From a virus: a DNA stretch of 24,073 nt. Shown here one piece after another: positions 1-6,621 of this stretch. Made by a program: the position numbers and the translations under genes. The DNA lies in IMG/VR virus record IMGVR_UViG_3300044911_000505, positions 1 through 24,073 of that record. One strand, written 5' to 3'. Positions within the stretch are counted from its first letter, which is position 1. Each line of letters starts with the position of its first letter. The notes under the pieces were generated by a model. The model saw nothing but the letters and a program-made list of their open reading frames with translations, did not search any database and was not told the origin of the DNA.

Positions 1-66
1 AAAAAGACTGGCCCTGCCAGACAGTCTTGGCCGGTTACCCCCTCTGGCAAGCGAAGGAGCAAGTGA
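1..66 (+). CDS. 3' end of an upstream gene, partial
   Basis: Frame 1 is open from the window edge to a TGA at 64-66 and encodes 21 residues rich in basic and small amino acids. The stop shares its last A with the ATG of the next gene (TGATG), the same junction seen repeatedly downstream, which suggests a real gene end rather than chance. Nothing in the short tail identifies the product. It could be the end of a virion gene lying upstream. Confidence 0.4.
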   Translation, partial: KKTGPARQSWPVTPSGKRRSK

Positions 67-242
67 TGGCCGAGAAATGGATCAAAGGCGCGATCAAGAA
101 GCCCGGTGCGCTTCGGGCCGCAATGGGCGTCAAGAAGGGTGAAACGATCCCAGCAGGGCGTCTGGCTGCGGCAGCAAAGAAGCCGGGTAAGATGGGGCAA
201 CGTGCGCGACTGGCACAGACTTTACGGAAGCTCGGCAAATGA
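66..242 (+). CDS. Small basic phage protein, 58 aa, unknown function
   Basis: I chose the ATG at 66 because AAGGAG at 54-59 sits 6 bases before it. A TTG at 27 in the same frame has no SD. The product is very basic and built of Lys/Arg/Ala/Gly stretches (MAEKWIKGAIKKPGALR at the start, RARLAQTLRKLGK at the end) with no membrane segment. I recognise this as a small protein type often seen in phage genomes near structural genes, without a known function. Nucleic-acid binding or virion packing would fit the charge but is inference. Its TGA overlaps the next ATG by four bases (ATGA). Confidence 0.8.
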   Translation: MAEKWIKGAIKKPGALRAAMGVKKGETIPAGRLAAAAKKPGKMGQRARLAQTLRKLGK

Positions 243-487
243 GCAAGATGTACATCCGCGTTAAGAAAGACGGGTTCATCTACGACTACAACGAGATTCT
301 GGCGCAGAACCCAGAGTGTGAGGTTGTACCCGAGGAGATCGCCTATCCTGAACGGTTTATGCCCCCAGAGCCTCCCAAGCGGAAGAAGCGCGGCGCGGCA
401 CTAGACCTCTCGACTGCTGACATTCCTGAGCCGCCACCGTATACTCCTCCTGAGTTGGCTGCGGAAGCCTCCAGAGGATTGCCCTGA
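239..487 (+). CDS. Hypothetical small phage protein, 82 aa
   Basis: The gene starts at an ATG overlapping the previous stop and ends in a TGA whose last base begins the next ATG at 487. The first 35 residues contain alternating aromatic and charged residues (MYIRVKKDGFIYDYNEIL), suggesting a small beta-rich fold. The remainder is Pro/Glu/Lys-rich (PPEPPKRKKRG, PEPPPYTPPELA) and probably disordered. I do not recognise a function. Its place between a small basic protein and the adaptor paralogues, with coupling on both sides, says only that it belongs to the morphogenesis operon. Confidence 0.75.
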   Translation: MSKMYIRVKKDGFIYDYNEILAQNPECEVVPEEIAYPERFMPPEPPKRKKRGAALDLSTADIPEPPPYTPPELAAEASRGLP

Positions 488-1137
488 TGACGCCCAACGA
501 CATCATCACAGACGTTCGCCTTCTGATTCAAGATACGAAGGTCACGTATCGCTATAGCGATGCGACGTTGCTGCGGTTCGTGAACCAGACGATCCGCAGG
601 ATGGTGATGTTGCGGCCTGATCTGTTTACGACGGTCACGACGATCTCGACGACACAGAACGTAAGCGAGCAGAGTCTACCGTCTACAGCGGTGCGGCTTG
701 TTGAGATTTTCCGTGTGCAAAGCGGTACGTCAATCGAAGAAGTGAGTCGTGACTACTTTGACCGGTTGTACCCTGCGTGGACGACTGACGCAGCCGGTAC
801 TCCAACGAAGTACATGCGGCATCCACGCAACCCTCGCGCCTACTTCCTTTACCCACGTCCGACGAACGGCATTGTGTTGATCGGAGAATATGTTGTCACG
901 CCCCCGACCTACATTCTGACGGACCCCATCGCGGTGTTGCCGGATGCGTACTTCTCCGCGCTTGTCGATGGTACGGTCTTCTTGGCCGAGTCTGTGGATA
1001 ACGAGCATGTGAGTACAGGACGTGCCAAGTTGTTCTTGGAGTCGTTTGTGCAGTCGCTGGGTGTGGACCTCCAGTCTCGGGTTGTGACCGATACTGAGAG
1101 CGGCGCTGTTGGCGCAACGGAGAGGAGTCCTGCATGA
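487..1137 (+). CDS. Head-tail adaptor-like protein, paralogue A (216 aa)
   Basis: First of three consecutive homologous genes. Blocks shared by all three are MTP at the N-terminus followed by dVR.i.QD, LRPDLFT, ISTT...Q..P...RLV.IF.V, YMRH.RNP..YFLYP.PT, EY...PTY.L, LPD and a C-terminal LGV.LQ.R..TD. The length (about 215 residues), helix-rich ends and position before tail genes resemble phage adaptor or tail-tubular-A-like proteins. I recall similar phage sequences grouped as DUF6682, which I cannot verify. An adaptor would join the portal to the tail nozzle. The start is a TGATG junction and the stop overlaps the next gene as ATGA. The adaptor role is inference from size, context and resemblance. 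Confidence 0.8.
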   Translation: MTPNDIITDVRLLIQDTKVTYRYSDATLLRFVNQTIRRMVMLRPDLFTTVTTISTTQNVSEQSLPSTAVRLVEIFRVQSGTSIEEVSRDYFDRLYPAWTTDAAGTPTKYMRHPRNPRAYFLYPRPTNGIVLIGEYVVTPPTYILTDPIAVLPDAYFSALVDGTVFLAESVDNEHVSTGRAKLFLESFVQSLGVDLQSRVVTDTESGAVGATERSPA

Positions 1138-1817
1138 CCCCCGCAAACGTACTTGATAGTGTGCGGCGCATCATTCAGGATGGACAATTCCTTCGTGCTC
1201 CTGAGACGTACACAGCGGCAACTCTACTTGTCTTCGTCAACAATACGATCAAGCGCATGGTTATGCTGCGCCCTGACCTGTTCACGACGGTTGCGACGAT
1301 CAGCACAACCCCCAGTGTGGCGCTTCAGACGATGCCGACGGACTCGTTCCGGCTTGTGGACATCTTTCAGGTCACGAACGCAAACACACTGGAAGAAGTT
1401 GACCGGCTGCAACTCAATCGCACGGACATCAACTGGGCTTCGGAGACTGCGGGTACGCCTGTGAAGTTCATGCGTCATGCGCGAAACCCCAACAAATACT
1501 TCCTCTACCCGCGCCCGACTGCTGGTATTACGTTGCAGGCTGAGTACGTCAAGATTCAGCCGACCTACAACCTGAACGACACGATCACGGGCCTGCCGGA
1601 TGACTACCTTCCTGCTGTTGCCGACGGTACGGTGTACGCGCTCCTGACAATGGAGAGCGAAGTCAACAAGACGCAGGGCACGATCCTGCTTGCCAAGGCT
1701 TTCGGGGAGTCTTTCGTACAGGCGTTGGGTGTGTCGCTTCAGATGCGGGCGCTGACGGATAATGACATGACGCCCAATCTCCAGCAGGCAGGGCGCAACC
1801 TTGCGACGGGAAGCTAG
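1134..1817 (+). CDS. Head-tail adaptor-like protein, paralogue B (227 aa)
   Basis: Second of three tandem paralogues. It carries the shared blocks (MRHARNPNKYFLYPRPTAG, LRPDLFTTVATISTTPSV, SFVQALGVSLQMR). It differs from A and C by a few extra residues before the C-terminal helix (around EVNKTQGTILLAKAFGES) and a longer tail ending NLATGS. The ATG at 1134 follows AGGAG (1123-1127) by 6 bases and overlaps the stop of A, implying coupled translation. A TAG at 1815-1817 directly abuts the next ATG. The role is presumed to be in the connector or adaptor ring, as for paralogue A. No catalytic motif is visible. Confidence 0.8.
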   Translation: MTPANVLDSVRRIIQDGQFLRAPETYTAATLLVFVNNTIKRMVMLRPDLFTTVATISTTPSVALQTMPTDSFRLVDIFQVTNANTLEEVDRLQLNRTDINWASETAGTPVKFMRHARNPNKYFLYPRPTAGITLQAEYVKIQPTYNLNDTITGLPDDYLPAVADGTVYALLTMESEVNKTQGTILLAKAFGESFVQALGVSLQMRALTDNDMTPNLQQAGRNLATGS

Positions 1818-2471
1818 ATGACACCGAATGACATCATCGTCGATGTTCGTCGTATCGCGCAGGACAACGGGCTGCTGCGCACGTCTGACACGTACAGTGC
1901 GGCGGCGTTGCTTGCGTTCACCAACCAGATTCTGCGGCAGACAGCGATACTGCGGCCGGACCTATTCACGTTGATGACGGACATCTCGACGACGCCCAAT
2001 GTAGTTGAGCAGTCGATGCCATCGGACTCAATCAGACTCGTGAACATCTTTGCCGTTAAGAACGGCAACGCGGTGCTTGAGGTGTCCCGCGAGGCGATGG
2101 ATCAGTCTACCCCCTCGTGGCGTACCGAGGCGGCAGGGTCGCCTGTGAACTATATGCGCCATGTCCGTAACCCCAACCGCTACTTCCTGTATCCCAAGCC
2201 GACCTCGGGTGTTGTGTTGACGGGCGAGTACGCGCAGTCGCCCCCTACGTATACGCTGTCACAGACGATTGCGCTGCTGCCCGATGCGTTTCAGCCTGCG
2301 ATGGTTGCGGGCGTCTTGATGCTGGTGTCGGGGATCGAGAACCCAACGACTGATTCTGCTCGCTTCAAGCAGTTCCAAGAGGTCTACTCGCAGACGCTTG
2401 GGGTCAACCTCCAGTCGCGCACGGTAACGGATACCAAGGCATCCGGGCTTGATCCTAAACAGGTGATCTGA
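1818..2471 (+). CDS. Head-tail adaptor-like protein, paralogue C (217 aa)
   Basis: Third tandem paralogue. It begins MTPNDIIVDVRRIAQD, nearly the same as the start of copy A, and keeps ISTTPNV, SMPSDSIRLVNIF, MRHVRNPNRYFLYPKPTSG, SPPTYTL and TLGVNLQSRTVTDT. Between the blocks it has diverged: RMVMLRPDLF of A and B is QTAILRPDLF here, and the central segment is different. The start immediately follows the stop of B with only a weak GGGAAG upstream, so it probably depends on translational coupling. It ends TGATG into the next gene. Whether the three copies act in one ring or in different steps cannot be told from sequence. Confidence 0.8.
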   Translation: MTPNDIIVDVRRIAQDNGLLRTSDTYSAAALLAFTNQILRQTAILRPDLFTLMTDISTTPNVVEQSMPSDSIRLVNIFAVKNGNAVLEVSREAMDQSTPSWRTEAAGSPVNYMRHVRNPNRYFLYPKPTSGVVLTGEYAQSPPTYTLSQTIALLPDAFQPAMVAGVLMLVSGIENPTTDSARFKQFQEVYSQTLGVNLQSRTVTDTKASGLDPKQVI

Positions 2472-3247
2472 TGGCCGACCGTACTTTCGCCAGCCTTGTT
2501 CCGCGTCTCAACACCAGTGTGCCGGGATGCCCCTATCCGCTGATCATCGACAACATCCGCAATGCGGCGATCCGGGCCTGCGAGCGTACCCTGTTCTGGC
2601 GTTATCAGGTGCCGCTGTTCAACCTGCAACCCGGCGTCAGTGAGTACGTCTACAACAAGCCGACGAACACCGATGTGCATGTGATGTTCGAGGCGGTCGT
2701 CAATCAGCGTCCGTTGGAACGGTTGACGATGGAAAAGGCCATCGAGTTGTATCCGCAGTGGGCCGACCTCTATAGTGGGCAAGACCCGGCTGTTGCATGG
2801 AGTTTGACGCCACCCACCAGCACGTTCAACGCGCCAGAGTTCGACGAGGTTGAGTTCAACGACCAGCCGACCTTCGTTGTGCCGGATTCGATTGTGGCTG
2901 ACGCCAGCACCCCGCAGTCAATCACGCAAGTCACCCCCGACAAGTACATCATCCTGCCGTTGCCCGATGCGATGGCGGTCTACCGTTGCCGTATGTTCTT
3001 GGCGCTCAAGCCGAAGAAGTCTGCGACCGGGATGGATGAGTTGATCTTTGACGAGTTGGAAGAAGTCATCATGCACGGCGCGTTACAACATCTTCTGGTG
3101 TTGCCCAATGCCGCATGGACGGATCGTGAGTTGGCCGCGTATCATGCCAAGCAGTTCGTCTACCAGTGCAGCGAGCGTCGTGCTCGTGCCAATCTTGGCA
3201 ATATGCGCGGTATGATGCGGGCGCGTATGCAGCCGTTTGGAGCCTGA
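2471..3247 (+). CDS. Adaptor/connector-like virion protein, 258 aa
   Basis: This protein is distinct from the three preceding paralogues but has the same layout. There is an N-terminal helical region (VPRLNTSVPGCPYPLIIDNI), a middle beta-rich part, then KYIILPLPDAMAVYRCRMF and a helix (DELIFDELEEVIMHGALQ). The order 'Y-x-L-P-x-P ... small strand ... acidic helix' matches the YFLYP.PT ... LPD blocks of the trio, suggesting a divergent relative. The C-terminus is Arg/Met-rich (RRARANLGNMRGMMRARMQ), as often seen in DNA-proximal virion parts. ATG 2471 overlaps the previous TGA. The assignment to the phage connector/adaptor group is by resemblance and position. The exact role is unknown. Confidence 0.7.
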   Translation: MADRTFASLVPRLNTSVPGCPYPLIIDNIRNAAIRACERTLFWRYQVPLFNLQPGVSEYVYNKPTNTDVHVMFEAVVNQRPLERLTMEKAIELYPQWADLYSGQDPAVAWSLTPPTSTFNAPEFDEVEFNDQPTFVVPDSIVADASTPQSITQVTPDKYIILPLPDAMAVYRCRMFLALKPKKSATGMDELIFDELEEVIMHGALQHLLVLPNAAWTDRELAAYHAKQFVYQCSERRARANLGNMRGMMRARMQPFGA

Positions 3248-3248
3248 G

Positions 3249-3728
3249 ATGCCGATCAAGTTTGCCAACAATGCTGCGGCTGTCGTCCCAAGTGCGGTGT
3301 CGAGCACGCAGTTGACCGTGACTGTCGCATCGGGCAAAGGCTCGTTGTTTCCCATTTTGGGAACGGGCGACTATTTCTACGCGACGCTGACGGATACCAG
3401 CAGCAACTACGAGATCGTCAAAGTCACGGCGCGTACCGATGACACAATGACAATCGTGCGGGCGCAGGAAGGTACGCTGGCGATCCCATTCGCCGCCAAC
3501 AGCCGGTTCGAGTTGCGGATCACGGCAGCAAGTGTGCGCGAGGTGGGCAACACGGCGTCCAACGCAACGGGCAACGGCTCAACGCTCTTTTTTGCCCTGG
3601 CGGTTGCACCGTCGGCGGTCTACATCAATGGTGTCTATCAAAACAGGAACACCTATAGTTTTGGGGCCGGTGGTGTTACATTCACCCAAGCACCGCCCGT
3701 GAACTCGGTGATCGAATTTCTGGTGTAA
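3249..3728 (+). CDS. Short tail-fibre-type protein with shared beta domain, 159 aa
   Basis: The start is ATG 3249, with GGAG at 3239-3242 six bases upstream. A TTG at 3237 in the same frame lies inside the preceding gene and has no SD at proper distance. Residues 1-100 form a beta-rich domain containing GTGDYFYATLTD, EIVKVTARTDDTMTIVRAQE and SRFELRITA. This domain reappears at the start of the 438-residue protein at 4249. The last 50 residues (GNGSTLFFALAV, VYINGVYQNRNTYSF, VTFTQAPPVNSVIEFLV) match a small beta-sandwich common at the ends of phage tail and fibre proteins. It may be a fibre base, collar or chaperone-like partner of the longer fibre. The fibre family assignment is fairly secure; the exact role is not. 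Confidence 0.75.
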   Translation: MPIKFANNAAAVVPSAVSSTQLTVTVASGKGSLFPILGTGDYFYATLTDTSSNYEIVKVTARTDDTMTIVRAQEGTLAIPFAANSRFELRITAASVREVGNTASNATGNGSTLFFALAVAPSAVYINGVYQNRNTYSFGAGGVTFTQAPPVNSVIEFLV

Positions 3729-3740
3729 GGAGTCCAGTCT

Positions 3741-4094
3741 ATGGCTACCGTCAGTCCCACCTTCTCGATTGTGCAGGCGCAGGCGCAGAGCATCCCCGTC
3801 ATCTCGTGGGCTGATCTGGCAACTGGCGACACGATCAACCGTATCGGTGTACCCGGTGCCGACGGCGTTGCCGGTGCTGTGCAGTTCGGCGGTACCTTCG
3901 GCGGCGCAACCGTGAAGCTGCAAGCCTCGAACGACGGCACGACGTTCTTCGATATGAAGGAGTTGGGCGGTGCTGCAATTTCGGCAACTGCTGCCGCTTT
4001 GTTCGAGTTCACGACGGCGGCGGTGTACCTGCGGCCTGCGATCTCAGGCGGCACTGGCGATGCGGTCGATGTGACCGTCGTCTTGCGAGGCTAA
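3741..4094 (+). CDS. Hypothetical phage structural protein, 117 aa
   Basis: AAGGAG at 3727-3732 precedes the ATG by 8 bases. The protein is small, Ala/Gly/Thr-rich and apparently all-beta (VKLQASNDGTTFFDMKEL, VYLRPAISGGTGDAVDVTV). The phrase 'LQASNDGTTFFDM' is of the kind found in small beta-sandwich phage proteins in which residuals or offsets of a strand repeat around a 'SNDG' turn. I do not recognise a named family. The position among fibre genes suggests a decoration or tail accessory role, which is inference. Confidence 0.7.
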   Translation: MATVSPTFSIVQAQAQSIPVISWADLATGDTINRIGVPGADGVAGAVQFGGTFGGATVKLQASNDGTTFFDMKELGGAAISATAAALFEFTTAAVYLRPAISGGTGDAVDVTVVLRG

Positions 4095-4095
4095 G

Positions 4096-4245
4096 ATGGG
4101 CTGGGCTTCTCGCCGTTCGCCGCTGTCGATTGCGATGATCATGCGGCGTGTTCGTCAGCAGACTTCCAACTGGCTGAACAATCTGGTACAAGAAGACGGC
4201 GACGACCTGTTGCAAGAAGACGGCTCGTACATCCTTCTGGAGTAA
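4096..4245 (+). CDS. 49-aa microprotein with QEDG repeat
   Basis: An ATG at 4096, five bases after GAGG (4087-4090), opens a 49-residue frame ending TAA at 4243-4245, just before the SD and ATG of the next gene. The N-terminal half is basic (SRRSPL, RRVRQQTSNW). The C-terminal half is a duplicated acidic motif, L-V-Q-E-D-G followed by L-L-Q-E-D-G-S and IL-L-E. The same doubled motif occurs near residue 741 of the 909-residue nozzle-like protein. The gap-free fit between neighbours and the SD support a real gene. The function is unknown, but the motif sharing points to a virion protein. Confidence 0.7.
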   Translation: MGWASRRSPLSIAMIMRRVRQQTSNWLNNLVQEDGDDLLQEDGSYILLE

Positions 4246-4248
4246 CGC

Positions 4249-5565
4249 ATGGGGATTCAACTCAAGAACAACGCCGTCGGGTACCTCGCTACTGCTATCA
4301 GCGCGTCGGATGTCGGCCTCGTCCTCCAGTCTGGCAACGGCGCAAACTTTCCCTCACTCGGTGCGTCCGACTATTTCTACGCTACGCTGGAGAGCAGCGG
4401 CGGCACCTCTGAGATCGTCAGAGTTACCGCACGGTCGGGTGACTCGCTGACCGTCGTTCGTGCCCAAGAAAGTACGACTGCTAACTCGTTTGCTGCTGGA
4501 TCGCGGTTTGAGTTGCGGGTAACAGCACAGTCTGTATTCGATGCCGCGACCTACGCTGTTTCTCTTACAAATCATCGGGGGCGTCCAAGTTACTACACTA
4601 ATTCCAGTGTTTCTATTATCGCTGCGCAACATATTTTAATGGGTGGGTTTCGCTTTTTTGGAAGCTACACTAAGAGTCGTGCGCCGGTATTTTCGCGGGC
4701 GGCTTCAGGTCAGTTTATTGTAAGTCTTGTTTCCAATCTTGGTGCCGAATCGACAGCACATCAGAATGGTTGGTATGCTGTATTTGCTTGCGCCAATGAC
4801 GGCGATGCCGCCCCGACGTTCAAGGTTATGCCGTTCTTGCGAGCCGGGAGTGTAAGCGGTTCGCAGATTACTCTTGGAAGCGCAGCAGAAGGTGTACATT
4901 CCAATATTGCTACGACGTATAGCTGGTCTACAAGCAATAATTTAGCGGGGACTGACTGCCTCGTCATTAACGAAACAGTGGGTGGGCGCCCTAATGCGTT
5001 CTCGGGGCGTGTTACAACCGCTGCTGGTAATACTTCAACGACGCTTACTCTTACCGATATTGGCACCGTTAATACCCTTGATTGGGTTTTAGTGGCTCCA
5101 CCGGGGTTTGCCCATTACTGTTATCTATGTGCCTTTTACTACGAATCACCGGGGGATGTTCGCAATATTAGTGATAGCGGGCAGTTGGTCAAAGCAAAGA
5201 TGATCAACTCTGCCGATCCCAACTTTGTAGCGACTGGGCAGGTTGGAACTGTTTCCGCGCCAGTTGCTATTCGTTTTGGTGGTTATATTAGCCCGCTTGC
5301 TACAGCCGTTGTTGTAAAAGAAACAAGCAGCTTTAGCACAGCATCGCTGGGTTCGTATGTGGCTTATTTTGACATTGATGGATCGCAGCATATTGTGCAA
5401 ACTGTCTACGGACAGAAAGAGGGCGCTCAAACTGAAACTATGATATGGGATGGAATCACTATTCCGTTCTGTTTTGAACAAGAGTTTTACTACAGTAATG
5501 CGGGGTCGTTAGTGGCGTCGCGTTCTGGCGGTACACTTGAAATTACCGGCTGGATTGAACCGTAA
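4249..5565 (+). CDS. Tail fibre / receptor-binding candidate, 438 aa
   Basis: GGAG at 4239-4242 lies 6 bases before ATG 4249. Residues 1-100 are homologous to the protein at 3249 (SDYFYATLESS, EIVRVTARSGDSLTVVRAQE, SRFELRVTAQSV) and probably anchor the protein to the tail. From about residue 105 the sequence changes to Ser/Asn/Thr/Gly-rich, beta-rich material with no motif I recognise. Base composition changes at the same point (around 4560) from GC-rich to AT-rich, as expected if the receptor-binding part was exchanged with another phage. Host receptor recognition is inferred from this layout and from the fibre neighbours. Confidence 0.75.
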   Translation: MGIQLKNNAVGYLATAISASDVGLVLQSGNGANFPSLGASDYFYATLESSGGTSEIVRVTARSGDSLTVVRAQESTTANSFAAGSRFELRVTAQSVFDAATYAVSLTNHRGRPSYYTNSSVSIIAAQHILMGGFRFFGSYTKSRAPVFSRAASGQFIVSLVSNLGAESTAHQNGWYAVFACANDGDAAPTFKVMPFLRAGSVSGSQITLGSAAEGVHSNIATTYSWSTSNNLAGTDCLVINETVGGRPNAFSGRVTTAAGNTSTTLTLTDIGTVNTLDWVLVAPPGFAHYCYLCAFYYESPGDVRNISDSGQLVKAKMINSADPNFVATGQVGTVSAPVAIRFGGYISPLATAVVVKETSSFSTASLGSYVAYFDIDGSQHIVQTVYGQKEGAQTETMIWDGITIPFCFEQEFYYSNAGSLVASRSGGTLEITGWIEP

Positions 5566-5574
5566 GGAATTATC

Positions 5575-6612
5575 ATGGCTGACAAAAAGATTTCTCAACT
5601 TACTGCGGCTTCTACGCCGCTGGCTGGGTCTGAAGAACTACCCATCGTGCAGAGTGGCGAGACGCGCCGGGTAACCAGCGATAACCTCACGGTGAAGAAT
5701 GTACGGTCAAATGCGACGACGGGCATTTTGCAGGTCGCTGGACCGACGACGGGTACCACTCGCACGATGACTGTACCGGACGCCAATTTCACCGCAGCCC
5801 GCACAGACAGTGCGCAGACATTTAGCGGTTTGCAGACGTTTGGCGGTGGCGTATCTGTCACGAGCGGCAAACTGACCGCCGTTTATGGTGCCGGGGGTGA
5901 TTTTATTGCAGTGTTTCAGAACACCACATCTGCGACGCCATACAACGTATGGGTGAAAGACGCGGCCACCCCAACAGCAGGTTATCCACTACTTCAGGTT
6001 ACCAATAGTGCGGGTTCCGGTGCGTATTTTCGCGTGGATAGTAGCACTGGTAATACTGGAATTGGTGATGCGCCGTCTAGTTCAGCAAGCATTCGGTTAA
6101 AGGTAACGGGTGACGCCGAAATTAGCAGTGGTAACCTCATCATCGGCACTTCTGGCAAAGGTATCGACTTCTCCGCGACTGCCAGCGGTTCCGGTACGAT
6201 GACCAGCGAGTTGCTGGCCGATTATGAGGAAGGAACATTTAGCCCAACTATTGTAAGTGGAATCACAGGAATAACTTATTCATCGCAAAATGGTTCATAC
6301 ACTAAAGTTGGTCGATTAGTAACTTTTTCTTTGCGTTTGGAATTAAGCGCAGGGACTGCTGCTGCTGCAATTTTAAGAATTGGTGGATTTCCATTTACAT
6401 CAGATGGTGCGTTCAGAGGATACGCTGGTGCGTATAACTATGCGGCTAGTTCAATCATAAATTCAACGTCAACGAATCTGCCCACGTTAAGCGTAGATGC
6501 TGGTGCAGCAACTATGGCGTTTTACAACACGGCTGGTGGAGCATTTAACGGCACAGATTTAAATTCAGCGTCTAGTTTTAGCGTTGATTTGTCCGGAATG
6601 TATTACGCTTAA
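5575..6612 (+). CDS. Tail fibre protein with exchangeable C-terminal domain, 345 aa
   Basis: AAGGA just before the start and an ATG ten bases after the preceding stop define the gene. The N-terminus (MADKKISQLTAAS, LPIVQSGETRRVTSDNL) is the typical opening of phage fibres of the 'KISQLTAA' kind. The middle part is repeat-like and includes a GNTGIGDAPS motif found in fibre shafts. From residue 216 (DYEEGTFSPTI, YTKVGRLVTFSLRLEL, LRIGGFPF) it carries a well-known phage fibre tip domain. The DNA becomes AT-rich from about 6230, exactly at that domain. I infer a trimeric fibre whose tip was replaced by recombination. Confidence 0.85.
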   Translation: MADKKISQLTAASTPLAGSEELPIVQSGETRRVTSDNLTVKNVRSNATTGILQVAGPTTGTTRTMTVPDANFTAARTDSAQTFSGLQTFGGGVSVTSGKLTAVYGAGGDFIAVFQNTTSATPYNVWVKDAATPTAGYPLLQVTNSAGSGAYFRVDSSTGNTGIGDAPSSSASIRLKVTGDAEISSGNLIIGTSGKGIDFSATASGSGTMTSELLADYEEGTFSPTIVSGITGITYSSQNGSYTKVGRLVTFSLRLELSAGTAAAAILRIGGFPFTSDGAFRGYAGAYNYAASSIINSTSTNLPTLSVDAGAATMAFYNTAGGAFNGTDLNSASSFSVDLSGMYYA

Positions 6613-6621
6613 GGATAGAAC

